Of a stretch of 64,000 nt of DNA, positions 1 through 10,600 are shown one piece after another. The stretch covers positions 558,001 through 622,000 of the forward strand of contig JACKHM010000002.1 of the NCBI GenBank assembly GCA_020638995.1. Reading direction: 5' to 3'. The notes under the pieces are model-generated. The model saw only the letters and a list, made by a program, of their open reading frames with translations. It was not told where the DNA came from and made no database searches. Numbering within the stretch: position 1 is the stretch's first letter; every line of letters starts with the position of its first letter. The DNA is from Planctomycetaceae bacterium. Lineage in GTDB: Bacteria; Planctomycetota; Planctomycetia; Pirellulales; Pirellulaceae. A program made the position numbers and the translations under genes.

Positions 1-2547
1 CCCGGTCGCGGACGCGAAACTTATCCCAACTCGCCGATGGGTGCGGTCGCTTTGGCGCGGCAAGCGATGCTTGACGCAGATTGGTACGGAGATGCTTGGG
101 CGGCGTATCGTTCAAACACAACTTTGCCTCGACCTGAACGAAACGATGCACTTGATACGTTGCAAGCCTATCCCGATAGCAGTCACTTGGTCATCGCAGA
201 CGCCTCGAATGAGTTGTTCGTTCTGCGCGCGGATGAGTACGCTCGGCAGTTCTCGCTAAACATTGTCATTCGCGGCTCTGGACATGAATACAAGCGGCTC
301 GATGCAATCACAGCGACGGGGCGTTCTGTAATTTTGCCTCTGAACTTTCCCAAGCCTCCGAACGTGGCATCGGCTGAGACAGCATTAAATGTTGATCTCG
401 ATGATTTGATGCATTGGGATATTGCGCCCGAAAACGCCGCACGACTTGATCACGCGGGCGTCCCGATCGCTTTTACCAGTCACGGTCTCAAAGATCAGAG
501 TGGCTTTCTCAAGGCAGTTCGGAAAGCCGTCGAACGCGGACTATCCAACGATTCGGCGCTGCGAGCGCTGACGACAACGCCGGCACGAATGTTCGGCGCT
601 GATGACAAGTTGGGAACCATCGAGCGCGGCAAGATTGCGAACCTGGTGGTTACCGACGGAGACCTGTTTGCAGAAAAGACAAAGGTTGTTGAAACGTGGA
701 TCAACGGAACGCGGTACGAAGTTGCCGTTACACCCGAGTTTGACATTCGCGGCGATTGGAAGTTGAACATTGCTGGTGAGAAAAGACATGTCGAGATGGA
801 ACTGACCGGCGACGGCGACCGTCTGTCGGGCGAGATCGAGATAGAGTCGGAAGAGGAGGAGGATACTGACGAGAACGAGGGTAAGGAAATAAAATTGTCG
901 CGTGTAGGTTTTCGCGATGCCCGATTCAGCTGCACGTTTGAGGCAAGTGGGCTATTGGGTCAAGGCGTCGCGCGTTTGACGGCGGTCGTTTCCTTTCCGA
1001 AGAACGGACCGGCGACATGGCTGGGGCACGTGACACTGGCAGACGGATCGCGCCGATCGGTGATGGCCACTCGCATCGAGGAGGATGACGAGGAAGCGGA
1101 AGATAACGAAGGGAAGGATCGCAAGAAGCCGGACGCGAAAGAGCCTGTGGCGGCTTCGTTTGACGTGAATTATCCGCTCGGAGCGTTCGGCCGAGAAAAA
1201 CCGCCAAAGCGGCCCAAGACGGTGCTGTTCAAGAACGCAACTGTCTGGACGTGTGGTAAGGCTGGTACTGTCGAAAACGCTTCGGTCTTGGTCGTGAACG
1301 GCCACATCCGAGCGGTGGGAAAAGAGATTGCTGTTCCCAAAGGCGGGATCGTCATAGATGCGACGGGCAAGCATATCACGCCTGGCATCATTGATTGCCA
1401 CTCGCACATGGCGACGGACGGCGGTATCAACGAGAGTACGCAGGCGATTACGGCGGAGGTTCGCATCGGCGATTTCATTGACGCCGATGACATTGCGATT
1501 TATCGACAGCTGGCGGGCGGAGTCACGACAGCCAACATCCTGCATGGATCAGCCAATCCAATCGGGGGCCAAAATCAAGTCATCAAGCTGCGTTGGGGAG
1601 CATTGCCGAACGCATTGAAGTTCTCTCAGGCTCCACAGGGCATCAAGTTCGCGCTTGGGGAAAACGTCAAGCAAAGTAACTGGGGCGACGAGTATACAAC
1701 TCGGTACCCACAGACACGCATGGGTGTCGAGCAAATAATGCGAGACGCGTTCCACGCGGCCCAAGCCTATCGCGCGGAGTGGGAAGAGTGGCGACAGACT
1801 CGCCGAGGTCTACCGCCTCGTGTGGACCTCGAGTTGGAAGCGATTGCAGAGATTGTCGAGGGGGCGCGTTGGATCCATTGCCATAGCTATCGACAAGACG
1901 AAATTCTTGCGCTGATTCGAACTCTCGACGAATTTAATATTCGAATCGGAACATTTCAGCACATCCTCGAGGGGTACAAGGTTGCGGATGCGATGGCAAA
2001 GCACGGAGCTATGGGGTCGGCATTCTCCGATTGGTGGGCCTACAAGTTTGAAGTGTACGACGCCATCCCTTATGCCGGAGCGCTGATGCACAATGCGGGC
2101 GTCAATGTTTCTTTCAACTCGGATGACCGAGAGCTGGCGAGGCATTTGAATCAAGAGGCGGCCAAAGCCGTCAAGTACGGTGGAGTTCCACCAGAGGAGG
2201 CGTTGAAGTTTGTGACTTTGAATCCGGCCAAGCAGCTGCGCATCGAGAAGTATGTTGGTTCGCTTGAGCCCGGTAAGCACGCAGATTTTGTCGTGTGGAG
2301 CGGTCCACCATTGTCTAACTTCTCGCGGTGCGAACAAACGTGGATTGATGGACGCAGATATTTTGATGTGGAAGATGACCGCAAATCACGCGACGAGGAA
2401 CTCCGCCGTCGAAATGTACTGGTACAAAAGATACTTGCCTCCGGCGAGAAGATGAAAGAAGACGGTGAGATAGAGAAAGAAGAGAGTGAACTCTGGCCGC
2501 GCGACGACCTGTTTTGCCACGGCCACGATCATGGCTCGCACGAGTAG
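1..2547 (+). CDS. Tandem amidohydrolase-family protein (5' end outside window)
   Basis: The reading frame is open from base 1, and the first ATG (37) lies inside the domain, so the true start is upstream. Two amidohydrolase modules are visible. The first, bases 1 to about 720, is only the C-terminal part of a domain; where the final metal-binding Asp is expected it reads AFTSHGLKDQ, so it is probably inactive. The second, about 1225-2400, is complete and keeps the family ligands: HSH after PGIID near 1395, HCHS near 1877, QH near 1957 and NSDD near 2117. The family hydrolyses amide or related bonds with one or two metal ions. A linker at about 720-1200 carries two acidic stretches (about 838-890 and 1078-1140). 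The next gene is a related amidohydrolase on the same strand 54 bases downstream, probably the same operon. The substrate cannot be told; imidazolonepropionase-like is the nearest general label. Confidence 0.85.
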   Translation, partial: PGRGRETYPNSPMGAVALARQAMLDADWYGDAWAAYRSNTTLPRPERNDALDTLQAYPDSSHLVIADASNELFVLRADEYARQFSLNIVIRGSGHEYKRLDAITATGRSVILPLNFPKPPNVASAETALNVDLDDLMHWDIAPENAARLDHAGVPIAFTSHGLKDQSGFLKAVRKAVERGLSNDSALRALTTTPARMFGADDKLGTIERGKIANLVVTDGDLFAEKTKVVETWINGTRYEVAVTPEFDIRGDWKLNIAGEKRHVEMELTGDGDRLSGEIEIESEEEEDTDENEGKEIKLSRVGFRDARFSCTFEASGLLGQGVARLTAVVSFPKNGPATWLGHVTLADGSRRSVMATRIEEDDEEAEDNEGKDRKKPDAKEPVAASFDVNYPLGAFGREKPPKRPKTVLFKNATVWTCGKAGTVENASVLVVNGHIRAVGKEIAVPKGGIVIDATGKHITPGIIDCHSHMATDGGINESTQAITAEVRIGDFIDADDIAIYRQLAGGVTTANILHGSANPIGGQNQVIKLRWGALPNALKFSQAPQGIKFALGENVKQSNWGDEYTTRYPQTRMGVEQIMRDAFHAAQAYRAEWEEWRQTRRGLPPRVDLELEAIAEIVEGARWIHCHSYRQDEILALIRTLDEFNIRIGTFQHILEGYKVADAMAKHGAMGSAFSDWWAYKFEVYDAIPYAGALMHNAGVNVSFNSDDRELARHLNQEAAKAVKYGGVPPEEALKFVTLNPAKQLRIEKYVGSLEPGKHADFVVWSGPPLSNFSRCEQTWIDGRRYFDVEDDRKSRDEELRRRNVLVQKILASGEKMKEDGEIEKEESELWPRDDLFCHGHDHGSHE

Positions 2548-2601
2548 ATTCAACGCGACGTCCGCCTGGCGGCTGCGACCAATCCTTATCAGGAATTGAA
2601 G

Positions 2602-3939
2602 ATGTATCGATTTACCATTTTGTTCTGTGCAGCAATGGCTGGCTTTGTCGGAAATCTGTCGCCAGTGTTACTTCTCGCTTCTCCCGAAATTCCCGGTGAA
2701 GCGGTGGAGCAGCCAATTGCAGTTATTGGCGCAACGGTCCATCCGATTGCTGGGCCTGCGGTTGAAAATGCAACGCTGCTGATACGCAAGGGGAAGATTG
2801 CTTCGGTCGGACTCAAAGTCAAAGTTCCCGAGGGGGCGACTACCATCGATGCGGCCGGAAAACACGTTTATCCGGGACTGTTTGACGCCTATACCGATAT
2901 GGGACTCGTTGAGGTAAACGCGGTGCGCGCCTCGGTGGATGAACGCGAGACAGGGTCGATAAATCCCAACGTCAAATCCTGGGTTTCGGTTAATCCGGAC
3001 AGCGAGATCATTCCCGTAACTCGCAGCAACGGCGTGCTCTTGGCACTGTCGGCACCAAGCGGTGGGTTAATCTCCGGTCAGTCCGCCGTCTTGCAGCTGG
3101 ACGGATGGACTTGGGATGATCTTGCCGTGCGGACCGGCGTTGGTGTTCACGTCGCTTGGCCTCGAATGTCGCCCAGCATCGACTGGGAATCCGACCAATC
3201 GGCGAAGGATCAAATGGAGTCTCGCGACAAGACTCTCCGACAATTGCGTCAAGCATTCGATGACGCACGGGCTTATGCAAAAGCGCGCAACGCTGATCCC
3301 TCCGGCCATCCCGTCGATTTGCGTTGGGAAGCCATGCTGCCAGTGCTTGATCGCGAAGTACCGCTGGTCGTCGATGCTGACGACATTCAACAAATCCAGT
3401 CTGCTGTCGCTTTCTGCGAACAACAGAAAGTCAAGTTGATACTTTACGGAGGCTATGATGCTCCGCATTGCACGGAGCTCCTAAAGAAGCACGATGTCGC
3501 CGTTATCGTTGGCGGTGTTTATCGACTGCCAATGAGACGGTCTGAGCCTTACGACACCGCGTTCACAGTCCCCGCGCGGTTACACGAGGCGGGCGTACGG
3601 TTCTGTATTTCTGGAAGCGGTCGGTTCGGAGCTTCGAACGTGAGGAACTTGCCGTATCACGCGGCCATGGCAGTCGCGTTTGGATTGCCCCATGACGAAG
3701 CAATCCGAGCGATTACGTCATCACCTGCCGAAATCCTGGGAGTCGCGGAACAGGTTGGCACTCTCGAACGCGGTCGTGATGCGACCTTTATCATCACCAA
3801 TGGCGATCCACTAGAAACGACAACGCAAGTCGAAGCGGCGTACGTTCAAGGCCGCGAAGTCGATTTGAACAACCGACACAAGCGGCTCTGGAAAAAATAC
3901 GAAGAGAAGTATCGGCGACTCGGTCTAAGCAACGAATGA
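2602..3939 (+). CDS. Secreted amidohydrolase-like protein lacking the metal HxH
   Basis: 445 residues. ATG at 2602 is preferred over the in-frame TTG at 2596 because AGGA sits 8 bases upstream. A signal peptide (MYRFTILFCAAMAGFVG, then a hydrophobic stretch) predicts export. The amidohydrolase fold is recognisable from the N-terminal beta sandwich (GATVHPIAGPAVENATLLI), the KHVYPGLFDA strand and the C-terminal SSPAEILGVAEQVGTLERG segment. The usual metal-binding HxH after PGLxDA is replaced by YTD (bases 2884-2904), and the region expected to hold the last catalytic Asp reads CISGSGRFGAS. It is therefore probably a non-catalytic paralogue of the upstream gene, perhaps a partner subunit. That role is inference; the missing ligands are seen directly. 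Confidence 0.82.
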   Translation: MYRFTILFCAAMAGFVGNLSPVLLLASPEIPGEAVEQPIAVIGATVHPIAGPAVENATLLIRKGKIASVGLKVKVPEGATTIDAAGKHVYPGLFDAYTDMGLVEVNAVRASVDERETGSINPNVKSWVSVNPDSEIIPVTRSNGVLLALSAPSGGLISGQSAVLQLDGWTWDDLAVRTGVGVHVAWPRMSPSIDWESDQSAKDQMESRDKTLRQLRQAFDDARAYAKARNADPSGHPVDLRWEAMLPVLDREVPLVVDADDIQQIQSAVAFCEQQKVKLILYGGYDAPHCTELLKKHDVAVIVGGVYRLPMRRSEPYDTAFTVPARLHEAGVRFCISGSGRFGASNVRNLPYHAAMAVAFGLPHDEAIRAITSSPAEILGVAEQVGTLERGRDATFIITNGDPLETTTQVEAAYVQGREVDLNNRHKRLWKKYEEKYRRLGLSNE

Positions 3940-3959
3940 GCGTAGGTAAGCCGCGAGGT

Positions 3960-4394
3960 TCAAGTCGCGAACAACTGGGATTCGATATCCTGGAACGCTT
4001 TGAACTCTAAGGCATTGCCGCTCGGGTCTAAGAAAAACATCGTCGCCTGTTCTCCCGGTTCGCCTTTGAATCGGATGTACGGTTCAATTACGAATTGAAT
4101 ACCTTGGCCTCGCAGTTGAGCTGCTAACTTTTCCCACACATCCATACTCAGCACGACGCCGAAATGTGGCACCGGTACGCCGTGTCCATCGACTGGGTTC
4201 GAGTGTGACGAGATTTTGCCATCGACACCGATCGCCGGATTCAAATGACAGACAACTTGATGCCCAAAAAAGTTGAAATCGACCCAGGTCTCGCTGCTAC
4301 GCCCCTCGCTGCAACCGAGAGTTTCACCGTAGAACCGTCGGGCTTCCGCGATGTCGCGAACTTGGAACGCCAGATGAAAAGGGCTGAGTTGCAT
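3960..4394 (-). CDS. VOC (glyoxalase/dioxygenase superfamily) protein
   Basis: 144 residues from the ATG at 4394, which has GAGG just upstream; an in-frame TTG at 4439 would add 15 residues with no family match. The start (SPFHLAFQVRDIAEARRFY) and end (FFLDPSGNALEFKAF) are the two signatures of the vicinal-oxygen-chelate fold, with likely metal ligands His near the start, a central His in VPHFGV and the Glu of NALEF. Members are metal-dependent lyases, dioxygenases or resistance proteins, and the sequence resembles predicted dioxygenases, but the substrate is unknown. It lies 49 bases downstream of the putative methyltransferase on the same strand, so the two may be cotranscribed. It converges on the amidohydrolase gene. 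Confidence 0.82.
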   Translation of the reverse strand: MQLSPFHLAFQVRDIAEARRFYGETLGCSEGRSSETWVDFNFFGHQVVCHLNPAIGVDGKISSHSNPVDGHGVPVPHFGVVLSMDVWEKLAAQLRGQGIQFVIEPYIRFKGEPGEQATMFFLDPSGNALEFKAFQDIESQLFAT

Positions 4395-4443
4395 GGGGGC
4401 CTCGATAGTCGTTAGCGTTAACGGGATGGACGACTTCAAGAGT

Positions 4444-5280
4444 CTACATGCGTTTTGCGGTCAATGCACAGACCGCATAGCGTCTGGGTCCGAGATCCCA
4501 CACCCACGGGTTGCTCAACCGGACGCCCGTCAGATTTGTCGCCAATATCTCGTCGGTTTCGAGCAAACGCTTGATTACAAATGGATTCATGCCGCTGAAA
4601 AAATTGCGATTGCTGATAGCGCGGGAAAGCAATGCTGGAAGTTTTGTGAGCGAAACGGCAGCCAACTGCGGAAGGGTTTGGGACGAGACGACGTCGACAA
4701 TCAATACTACCGACCCGCCGGGTGCGGTGAGAGAGGCCAGTCGACGAAGGTGTTCGCGGCGGATGCAAGTCATCAGTTCGACGAACCGCGGATGATTCTC
4801 GCCGAGTGTGAGTGTAATTGACTCGACTAGTTGGCTGAGTAAGCAAACGGAGGCTGCGACGGAATAGCTGTTGGGGCGAAACGAGGTCTTTAGAGCACTA
4901 GCTGCGGCGATACATCTATCGACTTGCTCGTCACTGGCAGGCAACTCTGGCATCCATTCCGACATAATGTGTGTGACTCCGGTGACGTCGGTGCCCGAAC
5001 AAATCTCCAAGCGACCGGGGGGTGGGTTTTGCTTTGCAAGTCCCGATCGAAGTGCGTTCTCATCGAGGTCCACTAAATCGATTCGGCGGTAGCGCTGGAC
5101 AAGTTGTGCTAGTGCCAAATCATTGCAGTTGCCGGCTCCCAGTACGCAAAGCGTGCCATCGGTCCCAGTCGCTACTTCCTCCAGCAGTGCAGTCACGCGT
5201 TCGCGATGCGGAGTGAAACGGGCCCAGCCGTCACGAGTTTCATCATTTCGTAAGATTTGAAGTCGGTCGATACGGGGCAT
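4444..5280 (-). CDS. Putative SAM-dependent methyltransferase-like protein
   Basis: 278 residues, ATG start. A Rossmann-type nucleotide site is suggested by LCVLGAGNCNDL (residues about 44-55), followed by an acidic strand end in RIDLVDLDENAL, as in motifs I and II of class I methyltransferases. A further strand, GGSVVLIVDVVSS, lies near residues 188-200. No signal peptide or membrane segment is visible. The substrate and reaction are unknown; I do not recognise a named family and rest the assignment on the fold motifs. Its VOC neighbour follows on the same strand. The 204 bases upstream contain no other gene that I can support. Confidence 0.68.
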   Translation of the reverse strand: MPRIDRLQILRNDETRDGWARFTPHRERVTALLEEVATGTDGTLCVLGAGNCNDLALAQLVQRYRRIDLVDLDENALRSGLAKQNPPPGRLEICSGTDVTGVTHIMSEWMPELPASDEQVDRCIAAASALKTSFRPNSYSVAASVCLLSQLVESITLTLGENHPRFVELMTCIRREHLRRLASLTAPGGSVVLIVDVVSSQTLPQLAAVSLTKLPALLSRAISNRNFFSGMNPFVIKRLLETDEILATNLTGVRLSNPWVWDLGPRRYAVCALTAKRM

Positions 5281-5484
5281 TGTGAATTCTCGGTGCGATA
5301 ACGGCTACTTCAAACTACCACGTGAGCTGCCCCCCAGTCGTGAGCGGACGCGTTGTAAGGTCTAGGTAAGATATAACGATTCAATCACGCGAAGCGAACA
5401 TATCAGTGTTAACGTGTCGATGCATGATGGTGCTGCCCTCATTTCACACCTACAAATCACACCCGCCAATTCCAAACGCTATCT

Positions 5485-5742
5485 ATGCAACACGCCAAGC
5501 TGCTCGAATCGGTCCGGCAACACGTTCGTCGCACTTTTACCGCCCAAGGTGTCACAGACCTCGACGACTGTTGTGAAACTATCCTCATCCGCGACGGATT
5601 TTACTGTGGACGTCGCTTCACTTGCGACAGCCACCGAGCGATTTGGTTTGTCGAAGAGCGACTCATAAAGTTTTATGGCGAGGATGGGGAATTCATGTAC
5701 TCGCAACCGATTGACGAGATTTGCGACAGCGCTGTGGCTTAG
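5485..5742 (+). CDS. Small hypothetical protein (85 aa)
   Basis: Begins at an ATG (MQHAKLLESVRQHV) and ends 116 bases before the DUF1501 start. It is a compact soluble sequence with a Cys pair (DCCETILIRDGFYCGRR) and a mixed beta pattern (AIWFVEERLIKFYGEDGEF), with no signal peptide. It resembles small planctomycete proteins of unknown function that I recall only loosely, so no role is given. A competing ORF in another frame (5414-5668) is low-complexity Ser/Thr-rich and less protein-like. Its position upstream of DUF1501 on the same strand may be coincidental. Confidence 0.6.
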   Translation: MQHAKLLESVRQHVRRTFTAQGVTDLDDCCETILIRDGFYCGRRFTCDSHRAIWFVEERLIKFYGEDGEFMYSQPIDEICDSAVA

Positions 5743-5858
5743 GCGAGGTCGTTGCAAATACTCGCCGTGCCGATCGGCAAGTCTGGCTCGAAAGGCATTT
5801 TTGCGGGAACCGGCCGGAATTACGAACTTTGTCGCAAAGTCGCTTCCAGTTCGTTAGC

Positions 5859-7310
5859 ATGAGTGCGTTATTCCCCTCCCGCGGAGACATCGCCTTGGAC
5901 GGTTACCGTCGCGAGCAATTTCTATTCGATCGCCGCCACCTGCTACGATGCGGCGGCTTGAGCTGTTTGGGACTTAATCTAGGCGGGTTGCTCCGGGCTC
6001 AGTCGACTTCGCAGCGTTCGTCGATACCAACCGATGCGAGGCCGGGACTTCGCGCGTGCATTGTGGTGTTCTACTACGGTGGTCCCAGCCATTTGGATAC
6101 ATTTGATCCGAAGCCTGAGGCACCGTCCGAAGTGCGAGGCGAGTTCAAGCCGATCTCGACGTCGGTACCGGGACTGCAGATTTGCGAGCACATGCCCCAG
6201 ACGGCAAAGGTCATGCATCACGTTGCACTTGTCCGCAGCATGCATCACACGAACCGGCTACATGATTCGGCTTCGATCGAGTCATTAACCGGTCGCCAAG
6301 CCTCGCAAGGGGATCGTGAAGAGTTCGCTCCGGTTACACAGTTCTATCCCTGTCATGGTGCGACACTCAGTTATATGCGACGTTACGAACCGGCTGATGT
6401 TCCACATGCGGCATTGCCCTGGGTCTTTCACAATGTCGTGGATGTGCCATGCCAGGGCGGCGGTTTTCTAGGACCCACATTCGATCCGTTCCGCATCAAC
6501 GGCGATGCCACGAAAGTCAGTTATCGTGCTGAAATGTTCGACCGTCCCGAAGCGTTGTCATTACAACGGCTAGCCGAGCGCAGGACTTTGGCCGAACACC
6601 TTGCGAGGGATAACTCGCTGGATAAGTTTCCCGCAACGCAGGACTTGAAAGCGCTGTACGGGCGAGCGATCGAACTGATGCAGTCCGAGGCGGTCGCACG
6701 TGCACTGCGGATCGACGAGGAACCGTTACAGATCCGCGAGCGATATGGCCTTTATCCGGGGCCCGTCCCTGAGGGCGTGACGGATATTCAAGGTCGGCAA
6801 CTACGTGGGCAAAACCTGTTACTCGCGCGGCGATTAGTCGAAGCTGGCGTGCCGTTCGTGAACGTGTACGACTTCCGACAGCAGGGGCAGAATTGGGACT
6901 CACATGCCAACAATTTCCATGAGCATAAGGCGCGCTTGCTGCCGCCTGCCGATCAAGCCTTTGCCGCCTTAGTTGAAGACTTGGAATCGCGTGGGTTGTT
7001 GGAAACAACCCTAGTCATCGCGATGGGCGAGTTCGGAAGAACGCCCAAGATCAACGCCAACGCGGGGCGGGATCACTGGCCGGATTGCTACAGCATTGCG
7101 CTTGCAGGAGGCGGAACCCGCGGCGGCGCCGTTTACGGAGCAAGTGATTCTGTTGGCGCCTTCCCAGTAGTTGACCCCGTGACGCCAGCGGACTTGGCTG
7201 CAACGATTTTCTGGCGGTTCGGCTTGGACCCACGATCGGAGATTCTTGACGCTACCGGTCGTCCTCATCGTTTGGCCGAAGGTAAACCGCTTTCGTCGCT
7301 ATTCGCCTGA
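5859..7310 (+). CDS. DUF1501 family exported protein
   Basis: 483 residues. ATG at 5859 is chosen because the frame upstream (from 5721) has no family character. The N-terminus holds a twin-arginine-like stretch, FDRRHLLRCGGLSCLGLNL, near residues 24-43, so Tat-type export is likely. The body shows the DUF1501 hallmarks: GGPSHLDTFDPKP, a region around HMPQTAKVMHHVALVRSM, FRQQGQNWDSHANN, and MGEFGRTPKINANAGRDHW with the C-terminal TPADLAATIFWRFGLD. The fold is related to alkaline phosphatase and sulfatase, but the function is unestablished. DUF1501 genes usually sit beside DUF1549/DUF1553 genes; none is adjacent here. Confidence 0.92.
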   Translation: MSALFPSRGDIALDGYRREQFLFDRRHLLRCGGLSCLGLNLGGLLRAQSTSQRSSIPTDARPGLRACIVVFYYGGPSHLDTFDPKPEAPSEVRGEFKPISTSVPGLQICEHMPQTAKVMHHVALVRSMHHTNRLHDSASIESLTGRQASQGDREEFAPVTQFYPCHGATLSYMRRYEPADVPHAALPWVFHNVVDVPCQGGGFLGPTFDPFRINGDATKVSYRAEMFDRPEALSLQRLAERRTLAEHLARDNSLDKFPATQDLKALYGRAIELMQSEAVARALRIDEEPLQIRERYGLYPGPVPEGVTDIQGRQLRGQNLLLARRLVEAGVPFVNVYDFRQQGQNWDSHANNFHEHKARLLPPADQAFAALVEDLESRGLLETTLVIAMGEFGRTPKINANAGRDHWPDCYSIALAGGGTRGGAVYGASDSVGAFPVVDPVTPADLAATIFWRFGLDPRSEILDATGRPHRLAEGKPLSSLFA

Positions 7311-7617
7311 ACGAATCTTTTTGATCTTTGCGACCCATTGGCGGGTGCGCGGCGTGATCCTCCGGCCATTATTGAGTTGCGGGCTACGGGCCGGCCGCGT
7401 CTCCGGTAAGACGCAGAAAGTACTAACGCTACTGACGATTGAAACGACGATTCTAATTAGGACGATTGGGTGGTTAAAAACCGTTGCCGAAAGTGAACGC
7501 GTTGTCGTAATCACGCTTCATATGGGTTCGCGATGGGTTAGAGTTTCCATGCCTTGCGATAGGTGCTGCGCGCAAGTTGCGCTCGGCGATCGCAGGATCG
7601 AAAACTGAAGAGAGGCG
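7311..7617. other. Intergenic region upstream of the giant gene
   Basis: 307 bases between the DUF1501 stop and the giant gene. I see no protein-like ORF, RNA gene or strong terminator. The last bases hold a ribosome binding site (GAAGAGAGG, 5 bases before the ATG at 7618). A short GC-rich inverted repeat (GCGC AAGTT GCGC) lies near 7570. The promoter of the giant gene is presumably here but I cannot place it. Confidence 0.5.
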
Positions 7618-10600
7618 ATGCAGTTGTCGTTGTTTAGAAGCGGAAAATGGTTGCGAAAGCGGAGTGAGCAGCGTGCTGAACGGCACCGCGCGCCTTCCAC
7701 ACTGCGCGCCATTGACGCCGAACTGCTCGAAGATCGCGTGCTCTTCAACGCCGCGCCGATCGATCTTGACGTAACGCAAGTTACAGACGCGGTCGAAAGC
7801 TCGGATGCTATGCAAGCAGCATTGAACGCGATAGCCGCTTCGTTGCACCAACTAGATTCATTCTCCCAGATCCCTGATACAACCAACGATGCTGATACGC
7901 CGGACAGTCCTTGTTTGGATTCTGTCGACGATGGTCCGGACAGTTTAGGTCTGAGCGATGACTGGACCACAGCGCTCGACACCGATGCGAGTTACGCTGC
8001 TACGGACTTGCGAGAGATCGTCTTTATTGATCGATCCGTGGACGGTTTTGACTCGCTCGTAGAAGAGTTACAAGCATCCGCGAGCGCCGACCGACTGGAA
8101 TTTGTCTTCCTGGATGCGAATGAAGACGGAATCGAAAAGATCACGAAAACTCTAGCAGAACGTCGCGACTTTGATTCCATCCGTATTGTGTCGCATGGCA
8201 ACGAACGGGGAATTCGCCTCGGTGATGCCTGGCTGTCCGGTGCAACCTTACAGCACTTCGAGACGGAACTGGCGGCTTGGGGCAACTCGCTGAGCGAGAC
8301 AGGTGATTTGTCGTTCTACGGCTGTGACCTGATTGATAGTTCTGAAGGCCGCGCGTTCCTGGAATCCGTGGGCGGGTTGTGTGATTGCGATGTCTCCGCC
8401 AGCGACGACTGGCTGGCGAATCATGTTTCGCCGACGGGTGGTGACGATGCTTTGGTCGAACCCACGGTGGGCCACGAGGGTGTCTCGGCGAGTTCTTCGG
8501 ACTTCGCAAGTGACGAACTCATGCAATTTGTTTCCGACGGACATGTTCTGGGGTTTGGCGATGATTCAATTCTAGTCGCTTCATCGAACCACTATTTGCA
8601 AGTGGAGTTCGTTGGTGCGAACTTAACGGGCCCGGTTGTGGGCGGCTCGGCGTTAGACCTCGCTGTCACATCAGATCCCGTGGCGGCAGCGTTGTCGAGT
8701 GTTACCTACGCAGGCGTCTGGGACGGAGTCACAGCAATCTTTGAAGCTCAGGACGGCGCGATCCTAAAAAGCACGTACTACGTGGAAGCTGGATCTGGCG
8801 ACTATGCCGTAGATCAGATTCACTTGCATTACAACCGTGACTTGAGCTTGGACGATCAGGGCAATTTGGTCATCGAATACGATCATGGTGTGCTGACTGA
8901 TTCGGCACCTGTCGCTTGGCAAATCATCGACGGACAGCGAATCTCCGTAGACGTCGACTATGTGCTGTTGAGTGCAAATGATGTCGGCTTTGCGGTTGGC
9001 GACTATGACCATAACTATCAACTGGTTATCGATCCGACGCTGACTTGGAGCACGTTCCTCGGCGGCAGCGGTACAGATGCGGGCAATGGTATCGCGGTTG
9101 ACGGCAGCGGCAATGTGTACGTGTCCGGATATAGCAGCGCGAATTGGGGTTCGCCCGTGCGGGCCTATTCCAGCGGCGACGATGCTTTTGTCGCGAAATT
9201 GGACAGCAATGGAAATCTTGTCTGGAACACGTTCCTTGGCACAAGTGGTGTAGACCAGGCCAATGGAATCACGCTTGACGGCAGCGGCAATCTGTATGTG
9301 TCGGGCCATAGCAATGGGACCTGGGGTTCTCCGGTGCGTGCCTTTACGACTGGCGCCGATGCTTTCGTGGCCAAGCTGGATAGCAGCGGTAACCTCTTAT
9401 GGAACACGTTCCTGGGAGGTAGTGGCACCGGAGACAAGGCATTCGCCACCGACATCGACGGCAGCGGCAACATCTACGTGACGGGCTATAGCAACGCGAC
9501 TTGGGGCTCGCCCGTCAGGGCATACAGCGGCGGCTATGACGCAGTTGTAATCAAGCTCGACAGTGGCGGTAATCTGATTTGGAACAGCTTCGCCGGGAAC
9601 TCTGGTCTCGACTCAGCCTACGATATCAAAGTCGACCCCAGTGGCAACACCTACATTACAGGTGAAACGAACGGCTCTTGGGGATCGCCGGTTCGGGCAT
9701 ACACCGGCGGTTCGGATGCGTTTGTAGCCAAATTCAACAGTAGCGGAAGTCTTACCTGGAACACGTACCTTGGGGGCAGCGGTTTTGATATCAGTTTTGG
9801 TGTGGCAATCGACAACAGCGGTGACATTGTGGTGTCAGGTTACAGCGACGGAACCTGGGCTTCGCCCTTGCAGAGCTACCACGGCGGTGCGAACGACGCC
9901 TTCGCTGCGAAGCTGACCACCAGCGGCAGTCTCACGTGGAACACCTTCGTGGGTGGCAGCGGCGATGAGCAGATGCGCGGCGGGCTGTCTGTCGACGCCA
10001 GCGACAACATCTATCTGAACGGTTACAGCGATGCCTCGTGGGGCTCACCATCGAATCCCTTTAGCGGCGGCACTGATGGTTACGTGGCGCAACTTGATAG
10101 TAGTGGCAGTTTGATATGGAATACCTTTCTCGGCGGAGGCGGAACCGATGAAACGAAATTCGCTGTCGCAGATGCCAGCGGCAATGTTTATGCGACTGGC
10201 AGCAGCACGTCCAGTTGGGGTTCGCCAGTTCGAAGCTACAGCAGCGGCACAGACGCGTTCGTCGCCAAAATTGCAGTCGCTGCGACGAACACCGCGCCGG
10301 TGCTAGACGACACCAAGAGTCCGGTGTTGACTGCGGAAAACGAAGACGCGGGGGCTCCTTTGGGTGCAGTCGGCACACTGATCTCCGGACTGGTGGACTT
10401 TGCTTCTCCCTCGGGACAGGTCGATAACATCACCGATCCGGACGGCGGCGCGTTGCTCGGTATTGCTGTGACTGCGGCCGATACGACGAATGGATCGTGG
10501 TTTTATTCCACGGACAACGGATCGAACTGGTTTTCACTGGGTGCGGTTTCCGACTCCAGTGCTCGCTTGCTGGCCGCCGATGCCAACACGCGGTTGTATT

